Source of the DNA: Limnanthes douglasii subsp. nivea
Lineage: Eukaryota > Streptophyta > Magnoliopsida > Brassicales > Limnanthaceae
Length of the DNA stretch: 64,000 nt
Assembly: GCA_036936605.1 (NCBI GenBank)
Contig: JAUPFV010000002.1
Location: 251,431,305 to 251,495,304 of the forward strand
Direction of reading: 5' to 3'
Part shown: positions 11,921 to 21,519 of the stretch, piece by piece
How positions within the stretch are numbered: position 1 is the stretch's first letter
Layout: every line of letters begins with the position of its first letter
Made by a program: the position numbers and the translations under genes
The notes under the pieces: model-generated
Databases searched by the model: none
What the model saw: only the letters and a program-made list of their open reading frames with translations
Told to the model about the DNA's origin: nothing

Positions 11921-13366
11921 ATGAATCCGGACAATGATGAATATACCATCGAGGAGCGTGATAGATTAAAAGGCGAAATAGAAGCTCTGAGGGCAGAGAA
12001 GGAAAATATGGGAATAAAAGAGAAGTCAAAGGGATCAGCTGCTCATCATACTGACAACCCTAGAGAGCATGAGCCTTCGAAGACCTATGTGAGTACGAAG
12101 AAGACTCATGCTAGCTCCAAAAAGTCTCACCGGTACAAGCCAGTAGAGAGCTCTGATTCAGACTCAGAATCTTCCAGTAGCTCCTCGGACGAAGATGGAA
12201 TTGAAGAATCCTTGTCCTCCAGCAGCGATGAGGGCCGATCTAAAAAGAAACAAAAGTTGGTTAAGAAGTATTCAAGAAAAATGGATAGGCATGAAAAGTT
12301 AAAGAGGCATATAGGCAAAGGATCATCTCATAGCCGAAGACACATAGACCGGATGCTGGTGGATCTTTTTGCCTTCCATGATGAGCCAGGTATCTTTGCA
12401 ACTCCTAACAAGGATACCGTTTTCAGTCGTGGCCGGAATTGGAGACAATCTCCATTGTCTTCCAAGATCCTGTCCGGGAACCTCCCCAAGAGGTTCGATA
12501 GCACGAAGATGGAAAAATATGATGGTAGTAAAGACCCGGACAATCACTTGGAACAATTCAAAAATTTCATGATGAATTTCGATGACGACGATAAGTTATT
12601 TTGTAGAGCATTCTCCCAGTCTTTTACGGGGTGTGCCTGGAAGTGGTATAACAGCCTACCACAGGGGTGCATCAAAAATTTCGATACCTTTTGGGTGGCC
12701 TTCCGGAGGCAGTTTGTTGGAAGTAAGGAGGTGAAGGGCAATGGAGATACAATTATCCATTGTGCCCAAGAACCGAATGAATCTCTGAAGGAATATATAA
12801 GTCGCTTTGTAAATACCAAAAATTGGTTGGCTGATTGCTTCGAGCAAGTAGCAATAGCTTCTCTGAGGTAGGGCTTAAACCCTGGAAATTTGGCTGATTC
12901 AGTGACCAGAAAAAGGTCATGACATGGGGAGGTTTACTGAATCAGATCGGAAAGAAAATTAACGTGGATGAAACAAAGAAAACTAGGGTGCACAGGCAGG
13001 TGAGGTCTGCCCCGGTTGCACCAAACCCCAACCAAAATCAGTCCGGGAACAAGGCAAGGGAGGCTGGGCAGGGTCATAACAGAGCTAAAGCTCAGTCTCA
13101 GCCAGCTGCGCCTGCCCAGAGTCAGCAATCTAGAAATAAGAGAGGGCCTTGGGTTCAACCGGAGTCGTTTGCTGAGTTAAAAGAAAGTGTAGCCATCATT
13201 TATGACAAAACAAAGGAAGAAGTACACTATAGAAGGTCGGCTGCACTACAATCTCCTAGGGAGCATTGTAACAATTCAACTGTCAGTACCATAATTATAC
13301 TGGCCATACCACTGACGATTGCATTGCTTTAAAGCAAGAAGTCCAGAATTTGATTGAAAGATGAAA
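11921..13366 (+). pseudogene. gag of the Tat element (interrupted)
   Basis: An ATG at 11921 opens a 316-residue frame. It starts with a charged region rich in Lys and Ser/Asp/Glu (residues about 20-135). The conserved gag core follows, with NLPKRFDSTKMEKYDGSKDP near residue 190, FKNFMMNFDDDD, and WKWYNSLPQG. A TAG at 12869-12871 interrupts it at IASLR; downstream frames continue the same protein (NLADSVTRKRS, then a Gln/Asn/Pro-rich linker at 12919-13230). In a shifted frame at about 13265-13350 lies a zinc-knuckle-like CQYHNYTGHTTDDC. One stop and at least one frameshift therefore separate the matrix/capsid and nucleocapsid parts. Intact Gag would form the cytoplasmic particle. Confidence 0.85.
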
Positions 13367-13367
13367 G

Positions 13368-13982
13368 TTGGGAGCATATGTTAAAAGAAGAGGAGGAAAT
13401 AGGCCTGATAATGCTCATCGGCCTGGTCCAAACAATGCAGGCACATCCGCTCCGGAGGGAGCTATGGTGATAATCGAGAGGTTCGATGTAGATTCAGAGT
13501 ACTTGGACCCTGATCCAACTCGAAACAGAGTGGGTGTCATTGAGGAACGTTTTAAAACGGTGTCCGGGCTTATTAACTTTTTTGAGTCACTAACAATTTT
13601 CGGAGGGGATACCATGACAACACCCACAGCTTCTTCAAGGAAGAGGCACGTTCATACATTAGCTACCCTACTGGAGGGAGGCATGACTTCCTATCAATCG
13701 CAAATTCCATTTCCCTTCATTGTGTTCGATGAGGATGACTTGAGGGATATAGCAGGTCCTCATGAAGATGTCGTTGTCATAGGAGCATCCATTGGGGGCA
13801 ATGACGTAAGACAAATTTTGGTGGATACTGGGAGTTCAGCCAATATCCTCTTTTTAACTTCCTATAATAAGATGAAAAATCCTGCGGTGATTCAGTGTTC
13901 GAACAGGTCAATTGTGGATTTCACTGGAAGCTCAGCAGATGTGATTGGGGAGTTCGAAGAGGAAGTTTTGTTGGGCAAGTAG
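13368..13982 (+). pseudogene. Aspartic protease segment of pol, C-terminally truncated
   Basis: The frame carries the catalytic triplet in ILVDTGSSANILF at roughly residues 150-162, preceded by the typical Tat linker (FPFIVFDEDDLRDIAGPHEDVVVIGASI). The frame runs into LLGK and a TAG, and the very next codons are already RT (RMCIDFTDLNR). The flap/C-terminal half of the protease, the linker and the N-terminus of RT, normally well over 100 residues, are missing. The protease would cleave Gag-Pol; this one is probably inactive. Confidence 0.85.
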
Positions 13983-13985
13983 CGT

Positions 13986-14774
13986 ATGTGTATTGATTTT
14001 ACAGATCTCAACAGGTCTTCCCGAAAGGATTTGTACCCTGTCCCCCGGATTGATCAGCTGGTGGATTCTACATCTGGGAATAAGCTACTATCTTTCATGG
14101 ATGCCTTCTCCGGGTATAACCAGATTCAAGTAGATCTGAGGGATCATGAGCATACCACGTTTGTCACTGATAGGGGCCTCCATTGTTACAAGGTGATGCC
14201 ATTTGGGTTAAAAAATTATGGGGCTACCTATCAGAGGTTGGTAAACAAAGCCTTTGCTGATCAAATTGGAAGAAATATGGAAGTATACATCGATGACATG
14301 ATGGTTAAAAGTCTGGACGAAGAGCTACACTTGGAAGATCTCAAAGAAACTTTTACCAACTTAGTAAAAGTAAATTTGAAACTAAATCCAGAAAAATATG
14401 TGTTCGGAGTACAGTCCGGAAAATTCCTAGGGTACATAATAAGTGAGAAAGGGATACAACCCGATCCGGACCAGCTTAATGCTTTATTCCAAATGGAGCC
14501 ACCTCGTAATGTTAAAGAAGTACAAAGATTGACCGGGAGGTTGGTAGCGTTAAATCGATTCATTTCAAGGTCTTCGGACAGGTGTGCCCCGTTCTTTCAA
14601 ACTTTAAAAGGCGCAAAGGGATTCGACTGGACTTCGCAGTGTGATGAGGCTTTTAATGAAATTAAAAAACATCTGTCCTCCCTTAAGACTTTATATAAAC
14701 CTGTTGACGGAGAGACTCTTTTCATATACTTGGCAGTTTCCAGTTGTGCCATAAGTGATGTGTTGGTGAGATAG
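13986..14774 (+). pseudogene. Reverse transcriptase of the Tat element, N-terminally truncated
   Basis: A 262-residue open frame shows RT motifs in order: MCIDFTDLN, LLSFMDAFSGYNQI (catalytic Asp), VMPFGLKNYGATYQRLVNKAF, VYIDDMMVKS (catalytic YIDD) and FLGYIISEKGIQPDP (primer grip/thumb). The N-terminal RT residues are absent because of the gap described for the protease. A TAG at 14772-14774 ends the frame, and the same frame resumes immediately downstream. It copies element RNA to DNA in intact relatives. Confidence 0.88.
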
Positions 14775-15782
14775 GTGGATAGTTATCCCCGTCCAGTGTA
14801 TTACATCAGCAAGAGCTTGAAGGATGCAGAAAAACGCTATCTAAAGCTTGAAAAGTTAGCACTAGCCCTGATAATTGCTTCTAGGAAGATGAGGCCTTAT
14901 TTTCAAGCTCGTCCTATTATTGTCCGAACATCCTATCCCCTGAATTTTTTTTTACAAAAGGCAGATATTTCGAGTAGAATGACTAAGTGGTCAGTAGAAC
15001 TGGGGGACTTTGATATTGATTTTTCTCCTCGAACAGCAATCAAAGCCCAAGCTGTGGCTGATTTCTTAGTTGAATTCCACTCAGATAGGGATATAGAGCA
15101 AACGACTGAGATGAAAGATAAAAAGGTCTGGGTCGTCCGGACGGATAGTGGATCAAGTACTATGGGATGTGGTGCAGGGGAATGTTTGACCTCTCCGTAT
15201 GGTGACAAAATGTACCAAGCTATATGTTTTTCTTTTAGGGATTCTAACAATGAGTCCGAATATGAAGCTGCTATAGCTGGTTTAAAGTTAGCTCTTATTT
15301 GTGGAGCCAAAATGGTCAAGTTGATGAGTGATTCCCAGCTTCTTATCCATCATGCGCAAGGTCAATCTGAAGCCAAAAAGGAGCAGCTAATAAAATACTT
15401 ACTTCTTCTCAAAGATGTGGCACTTAAGTTCAAGAGTATTGTTTATGAGCACATACCCCGAACAGGAAATGAACTAGCAGACTCCTTGGCAACCATAGCC
15501 TATACTGAATCATACCCTTGGATCCATGTGCTAGAGTTCCTTTCTATTCAATTCAATATGGGTAAGGAGGAAGAAAGCTTCGATATACAAATGGGACAGC
15601 CCCAAGATTGGAGGTTTCCTTTCCTTCAATATCTCTCCGATGGCATCTTGCCTCAGGATAAGTCAATAGCGAGAAAAGTAAAGTACAAGGCTCGTGGTTT
15701 TATCATACTAAGAGATGTCTTTATAAGAAGTCTTACAGTAAACCCCTCTTACGATGTTTGGGGGTTGATGAATCTCAAATAG
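14775..15782 (+). pseudogene. RT connection/RNase H and archaeal-type RNase H of the Tat element
   Basis: The first part (SYPRPVYYISKSLKDAEKRY, then LKLEKLALALIIASRKMRPY) is the usual Gypsy RNase H region. The second part is the extra archaeal-type RNase H that marks the Tat lineage: VRTDSGSSTMGCGAG, DSNNESEYEAAIAGL, LMSDSQLLIHHAQG, IPRTGNELADSLA. The Glu and the later Asp residues are kept, but the first catalytic site reads TDSGSS where a DGSS/DGAS box is expected. It is in frame with RT apart from one TAG and shifts frame into integrase near 15760. Confidence 0.85.
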
Positions 15783-16816
15783 TCCTCTCCGAATTACATG
15801 ATGGTGAGGGATCAGCTCACTGTGGATTCAGGGCTCTAACAAGGAGAGTTTTATTGGCTGGTTATTATTGGCTCTCTACAATGCAAGATGCTAAGGAGCT
15901 GGTGAGGAGGTGTGACCCATGCCAGAGATATAGCAATGAAATTCATATCTCAGCCATCCCTTTAGAGTCAATTTCTGAGCCTATACCTTTTGCTCGATGG
16001 GGGTTGGATTTGGTGGGACCTCTACCTATGGCATCCGGAGGACGCAGGATAATACTTGTTGCTATTGATTATTTTTCAAAGTTGATCGAAGCCGCCCCAC
16101 TGGCAGGTACAACATCAAAAGTTGTCATAAAATTCATTTTATCCAATATCTGTTGCAGATTTGGCATTCCACAGAAGATAACAACAGACATTGGGCCACA
16201 GTTCGACAACAAGGAAATGGAGAGTTTCCGTGCCACTAGATGTATACAATATTGTTTCTCTTCACCTTTCCACCCACAAGCAAATGGTCAGGTTGAAGTG
16301 GCTAACAGAACTATACTGTCTGGTTTGAAGAAAAGTTTAGAAGGGGCTGCTGGAAAATGGCCTAGTTATTTATAAGAGGTTTTGTGGGCCTACTGGACTA
16401 CACCTGGGGCAGCAACACAAGAGTCACCTTTTGCCTTAGTCTATGGGATGGATGCCATAGCTCCTATAGAAGCAACTCTCCCTTCTTTTCGAGTTCATAA
16501 TTTCTCCGAACACGCTAACGAAGTCGCAATCAGAGGTCAGCTTGACTTAATAGAAGAAAGAAGAGTTAAGGCTCACCTTAGAGCTGCACACTATCAGGGT
16601 TTGATGAGAAGCAGGTTTCAGCCGGGGGATAAGGTGTTAAGGAAAGTCTTCTTACACACTAAAGAGAAGTTGCTCGGCAAACTAGCCCCAACTTGGGAAG
16701 GACCCTATATGGTCATTGAAAGGCTTAAACCTGGGACATACTGGCTAGAAGACAAGGATGGGAGGGTTTTGAATCACCCTTGGAATATTGAGCACCTCCG
16801 GATGTACTTGGAGTAG
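15758..16816 (+). pseudogene. Integrase of the Tat element
   Basis: The zinc-binding HHCC region is visible (LHDGEGSAHCG... and RRCDPCQR). The core carries WGLDLVGPLP (Asp), TTDIGPQFDN (Asp) and HPQANGQVEVANRT (Glu), so the DDE triad is complete. A TAA at about 16373-16375 interrupts it after WPSYL, and the next frame continues directly with VLWAYWTTPGAATQESPFAL and the C-terminal DNA-binding part ending HLRMYLE, stop at 16814-16816. No chromodomain is seen, as expected for Tat. It would insert the cDNA. Confidence 0.88.
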
Positions 16817-17328
16817 AAACTGTGTAAATATTTACTTGTTTAAAAATCCATGTAAATATTTGGGGGGCATAATCTTTCCTACCCTGGTGGCGCGGGGAGG
16901 TTTTAATGAGGTATCTGGGCTCTTTTATAAAATTTGATGCCTTCTTAAAAATTCGGATTGTTCTTATTTTGTTTCTTGTCAAATTTTTGTTTAAACACCG
17001 GCCGGATTGAATTAAAGGTGTGATGACTACTTAAACATTTGTCATCGGAGAATTTAAACACTCTCACTTTAAGATGTTTATGAAATAACTAAGAGTTGTT
17101 TAAACATTAGCCACCAAAATTGAAAAACTATGAAAGAATGCAAGAAAATTGTGCAAAATAAACATACTCATTAAAACGACCGAAGTGCCTTGGCCATCCA
17201 AGGACTTTAAATTGTCAATCAAAGCAAAAAGATCTGTCCAGTCAAACATCGGACACAGTTACAAAAATTCCTTGGCCATCCAAGGACTTTAGTTCAATCA
17301 AAACAAAAGGTAAAAGATAATTGATATT
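16817..17328. other. Convergent 3' region between pol and the antisense ORF, with duplicated hairpin
   Basis: No ORF lies here. A perfect hairpin, CCTTGGCCATCCAAGG (6-bp stem, 4-base loop), occurs twice, at 17188-17203 and 17270-17285, each followed by ACTTTA. A related hairpin (TTGGGTCACCCAA, 22658-22670) sits in the same place in the remnant at 21500-24040. The segment 16853-16922 is also conserved there on the opposite strand (23150-23220). It is the likely 3'-UTR/processing region for both convergent transcripts. Confidence 0.6.
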
Positions 17329-18015
17329 CTAAGACTGAGCCTTTGAAGACGGCTCAGCCTCACTTGTTTTCTTCTTCTTGAGGTCATCATTCTCCTCACC
17401 TGGACTCTCCCCGGTGTTCTCTTCTTCATCGGACGAGGATGCACTGGAGAAATCAAACCTCTCACCCTCGGCCATAGTGTGGAAGGGAAGGTCTTCGTAC
17501 TCTACATAAGTCCACAAATCTCCCAGATTCCTCTTCGGGAACTTTTCGTGAAAGAGCAAGACCATGTCCGACTTCACTTTGGCATACATCTCTTCCTGAG
17601 TATCTATCACATTGTTGGCATAAGCATCAATCTTGGCCTGGATTTTTGCCTCTTGCTCCCTTAGCAGATCATCTTTTTCCTCTGTTTCCTTGGACACCGA
17701 GTCCTCGAGTGCGATCTTGTCATTGGTCAAAGTATGAATGACTTGGTCCTTGGCCCTCATCTCCTCTTTTGAAGAGGTGAGATCTTTCTCCAACCCAGAA
17801 TGCTTTTCCCGGAGGCCTTTGATAGTATCTTCTAGGGCAGCTACCTTTGTGACCCAACCCTCCTGGTTCTTCTTTAACTCATCGTTTTCTCTCTTCAAAA
17901 CATCAGCATTTTGGTTGGCAATAAGGAGGTCTCCGGACAATCTCTCATTGTCAGAATTAAGGGCAGTAATGATTGTTGACTGACCTCGCACTTGTTTCTC
18001 TAGAACCAGCACTGG

Positions 18016-18080
18016 CTGAACATTACTCAATATAGAGTGAGTTATAACATCTCTTTCGCTTGAAACGCTGAAAGACTTAC
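18016..18080 (-). other. Predicted intron 2 of the aORF
   Basis: Donor GTAAGTCTTT and acceptor AATGTTCAG on the - strand. Removal keeps the frame (LRTLLPSV to PVLVLEKQVRG). Confidence 0.55.
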
Positions 18081-18847
18081 CACTGAAGGTAACAGTGTTC
18101 GAAGTGCTTGGAGGGAGGTAGGGCCCAGCAAAGTCGTCTCTGGGAGGTTTTCAAAGTAGTCACCAAGTCCCTCAAGCCCTGTAATGTCGACACCGTCAAT
18201 ACTGATGTCTCCTCCTCCAACCTCATCGGTTTGAAAGTCACTGGGGATCTCTTCTGCTCTTGTTGGATCAGTATGGTCAACAGGAGGGAGGGGCTCCGGA
18301 GGTCAGAGAGAAAGTTCATCACCCTTGGAGGTCTTTTTCTTTTTGGCCTTCCTGTCTTTGCTTTCTGCTCCCCGTTTCCTGTCTCTCTTACGAACCCTTG
18401 GAGGTTTTGGAGATCCTGCCTCTTCCCTAGTACTCTCCTACTCCAAAACTTCTAGAAGAGCAGCATCAATCTGACTTGGAACTGGCCCCTCTTGGTTTGT
18501 TGGAGCAGTTTCCTCCGCTTTGGTGGGATTAGCTTCAACCACACTCTTCTTGCCCTTCCCTTTTTTGCCTTTCATCTTACTTGGGGCCTTGGCTCGACCT
18601 GGAAAATACAGTGACCCGTCCGGTGCATGTGTTCTCTTAAGGACTACATCCGGAGGGGGTGGAGTGGTAAGTTCCTCCCAGGTTAAGTCCTTTCGGCCAG
18701 TAGTGTTCCAGAGGTGGGACCTTGCAAGATTTCCTCCGGTAAAGGCGTCGTGAAAGCGATTTCCCCGCTTTTCGGTAGCCCAAGTATTTATCTTGGTGCA
18801 AGTGATCTGTCCGGCCTTTAAATAATCGTTGAAGTCTTTAGGCAGCA

Positions 18848-18923
18848 CTGTTAAGAAACAAAAAAAAGTTAGATGAACAAATTTGTAAAGAATGAAGATG
18901 GGAATGAGAGATGGAATTCTTAC
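18848..18923 (-). other. Predicted intron 1 of the aORF
   Basis: Donor GTAAGAATT and acceptor TTCTTAACAG on the - strand, with a T-rich centre. Removing it joins RWRSD to VLPKDFNDYLKAG in frame. Confidence 0.65.
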
Positions 18924-20335
18924 CATCACTTCGCCATCTGCTGGTGAGGAGACTTGGGTTGGTACCAGCTTTGATCTTCCTCTCATTCTCCCAGGCACCA
19001 CTCACAAACAAAAAGTGAGTCCTCCAATTTCTCTCCGACTCAAGCAGGTCATCCAATGCTTTATAATTATCACCCATATTGTAGTGATAAAAGGGAATAT
19101 GTTGGTTTCTGCAGAGGCTTGCCACAGCTGCGAATTCCTCCATTGGTAGAGGAATTCTGGAGAGCCTGGAGGCCATGATACAGGCCATGAGAGTGTACCA
19201 AGAATTAGGGCTCAATTGACTTGGATAAAGCTTGATGAGGTGGAAGTACCTAACTATCTCCGGATCTAAGGGAAACCTTAGTCCCCAGTTAAAGAGCTCA
19301 GTGAAGATAACTATTTCACTGAGCTTGCAGTCCATTAGGGTTTCAGGGTCTATTGAGATTCTTATTTTTACATTCCCCGGAATCCCCCACTTTGTACGCA
19401 TCCGACCCAATTCGGCTGTGTGGATGAAAGCATAAGTAATTTTTTGTAAAGCGAGAAGATACTTAACACTAACCTTGTTGAAACAAGGTCCCACTTTTCC
19501 CTCAAAGATCTCTGGCAGATTTGGGTGCCTAAGGCATAGTTTTTATTTGCCTTTATCCTTCTTGGCAGCACCAGCATCACTAGTTTTTTCGGAGACTTCG
19601 GACTCGAACGGAGCCTCTTCGATAGAATCCTCCATTACTTCCTCCATTACCGAGGAGGAGTTTTCAGTTATTTTTGGGTGAGGGGAGTTAGGAGTTGGTT
19701 TAGTCTGACCTCCGGACTGTTGGGCTTCAATGCTTTCCTGAACTCTAGCCTCCGGCTGGGGCTCAGATGTGGTGGTTTCTCTTCGGAGGCTTAAGCTAGA
19801 GGTTTCCGGTCCGGACGGCTTGTCCTTAGGAACTTTTATGGGTGCTTTTGGAGCCTGTCCTTTTACCAGGCGGCCTCTTCTCCGATCAACTATTTTATTG
19901 GGAGAGATATCTGTATCTGATCCCATGGCGATAAATGGGGAAGGCTTCTTGAAACTGGTAACTTCTTGCCCTGGTTCAACAGTGGGCTCCGATTTCTGAA
20001 CCGACGAGCCTGAAACAATTGGCGAAAGATTGGTTTGAAACAATCTCCTCGGTTTAACGCTCCTGGTTGAAGAAGAGCCTTGGTCAGGCTCTGTGTTTGG
20101 AATTTCTGGTTTGTCGACAGGGGAAGTAGGAAGGCCTGCAGCAATGCGCCTTTCTCTTTCGACTTTTTGAGCCTTTTCTAACTCTGATAGGTTAAGCCAC
20201 CCGCTTTTGATTAAAGCGTTCCTAGCTGTGAACATAAACTCACAACCAAAAAGAAGAATTTGTGTTTCAGAGAGAAAGCTCTGAGATTTAGCAAAGTAAG
20301 TATGAAGATGATGGTAAAACAGTAAAGAAATGCTT

Positions 20336-20516
20336 AATTTATAGTAAACACACAAAAAGATGCTTTGATACCTAGGAGAATTCGAAAGGATTGCAATGAT
20401 TAGGGAACGGCGCTGATGTCATCTTCATTAAATGAAGAGGTTACTTTTTAGAGAAGGTAGGAGTGAAATTCTAGGTGAAAAAACGGTTGAAATAACGAAC
20501 CAGAGAGAGACACGTG
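20336..20516 (-). promoter_or_regulatory. Internal antisense promoter: TATA box and G-box
   Basis: On the - strand TATAAATT lies at 20343-20336, about 100 bp before the aORF ATG. A palindromic G-box (CACGTG in ACACGTGTC) lies at 20511-20516, about 280 bp before it. Both lie outside the LTR, so the aORF appears to have its own promoter. A matching ACACGTGTC lies ahead of the aORF remnant at 50.2 kb. Confidence 0.5.
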
Positions 20517-20669
20517 TCCCACGAACTCTGACAAGAAACCGTTTAGTTTCAAGAACTTTTTTCAGTCCGGATAAAGCTATAACACAATTCGAAAGGACCT
20601 GTCCGGATGTAACTGTCACCAGCAACAGACTGTTTTTTAGGTCTTGCCAAAGATTTTTGAACACCACCT

Positions 20670-20680
20670 AAAAAAGGGGC
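20670..20680 (+). other. Polypurine tract
   Basis: AAAAAAGGGGC lies directly before the 3' LTR (three bases intervene), the expected plus-strand primer position. Confidence 0.75.
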
Positions 20681-20683
20681 TAC

Positions 20684-21093
20684 TGATGAGTCCGGATTCT
20701 GTCACCACATATTATGGGAACCGGACAAAGTCAATTCGGACAATGTCCACCTTACCGGACAGGGTCAGTTCGGACACCATCATCCATTGAACTATCCGAA
20801 CAGAACTCAAGTACTTAAAACCTAATCACCTTTTGACTAAGCTGTATGTTCCCTTACTTAGAACTAATGGGTCCTTAAACTCGACCCGAATCCATTAAAC
20901 ACGACCCGAAAGCCCATGTGGCCCAAATATAAGGGTATAAATACCCAACCACCACCATTAAATGAGGGTAATGAAAATTAAATACAACGAGGCAGCTTAA
21001 TTATCCCTCTACATTCTACCCAAACATTAAATACTCCACAAAACTCTAAACAGAAATTACAAACTTACCCTCAGACAAAAATAAACCACACCA
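20684..21093 (+). repeat. 3' LTR
   Basis: 410 bp, TGATGAG...CCACACCA. It differs from the 5' LTR by about 20 substitutions, a 4-bp insertion and a 9-bp deletion. A GTTAT target duplication follows at 21094-21098. Confidence 0.95.
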
Positions 21094-21141
21094 GTTATGA
21101 ACATAAAAAATTATTTAAAAAAATAAATTATGTATATTAGT

Positions 21142-21507
21142 TGATAAGTTCGGATATTTGAGTTACTGTTCCTTGAATAAATCCGAAGGGAAATTCTGAC
21201 CAAACCACTATCATAAAACTCCGAACAGGACAAATGTAATAAATATTGACTAAGGTAGTTGTTGGTCACTTCAAACCAGATTACTAATGGGTCCTTAAAC
21301 TTGACCCAACTTCATGATCCGACCCAATAAGTCCATGGATCAGTAATTAAGTATAAATACCCCAACCACTTTCATTAAAAGGGTAATCATAATTTATTAC
21401 TAGCATACAGCTTAATTATCTCATTACTCCCTACTCTAATTATTAAACACCACGAAACATCCAAAACACTTTATAAAATTACTCTCAGATAGAAATAAAC
21501 CTCACCA
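21142..21507 (+). repeat. Orphan diverged LTR of the same family
   Basis: Begins TGATAAGTTCGGAT and ends AACCTCACCA, with the family's GGGTCCTTAAACT, TATAAATACCCCAACCAC and ACTCTCAGA segments in order. The flanks (TTAGT and ACTAC) do not form a target duplication. It lies in + orientation beside a remnant whose pol runs on the - strand, so it is not simply that remnant's LTR. Confidence 0.8.
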
Positions 21508-21519
21508 ACTACCACTATT

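Larger units (their letters stand above)
17329..20235 (-). pseudogene. Antisense accessory ORF (aORF), spliced, three nonsense codons
   Basis: Reading from ATG at 20235, one frame runs to 18924, resumes at 18847 after a 76-bp GT-AG intron (18848-18923) and again at 18015 after a 65-bp GT-AG intron (18016-18080), ending at the stop 17329-17331. The joins are phase 1 then phase 0, giving 2766 nt (922 codons). The frame is broken only by TAA at 19543, TGA at 18303 and TAG at 18438. The N-terminal 220 residues are a Pro/Ser/Glu-rich disordered region. Then comes a domain like Pfam 'putative gypsy type transposon' (WGIPGNVKIRISI; LFNWGLRFPLDPEIV; KLYPSQLSPNSW; FYHYNMGDNYKALDD). After it come Lys-rich (KMKGKKGKGKKS) stretches and a long coiled coil ending in VKSDMVLLFHEKFP and an acidic tail. 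Such extra ORFs are known in Tat elements, but their function is not. The start could lie a little upstream. Confidence 0.75.
11433..21093 (+). mobile_element. Full-length Tat-lineage Ty3/Gypsy LTR retrotransposon
   Basis: Two LTRs with TG...CA ends (11433-11847 and 20684-21093) are bracketed by a perfect 5-bp duplication, GTTAT, at 11428-11432 and 21094-21098. Internal order is PBS, gag, protease, RT, RNase H, archaeal-type RNase H, integrase, then a long antisense accessory ORF, then PPT. The pol order and the second RNase H place it in the Tat lineage. By hand alignment the LTRs differ at about 20 substitutions and two small indels (about 95% identity), so insertion was moderately recent. 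Stops and frameshifts in gag and pol, and a gap between protease and RT, mean this copy cannot be autonomous now. Confidence 0.95.

Noticed and set aside
12127..12819. Several - strand frames opposite gag
   Set aside because: Shadows of the gag frame; no start context, splice support or family similarity.
19416..19473. A possible third aORF intron (GTTAGT...CACACAG)
   Set aside because: At 58 bp it is short for a plant intron, and the frame is already open through it, so it is not needed.
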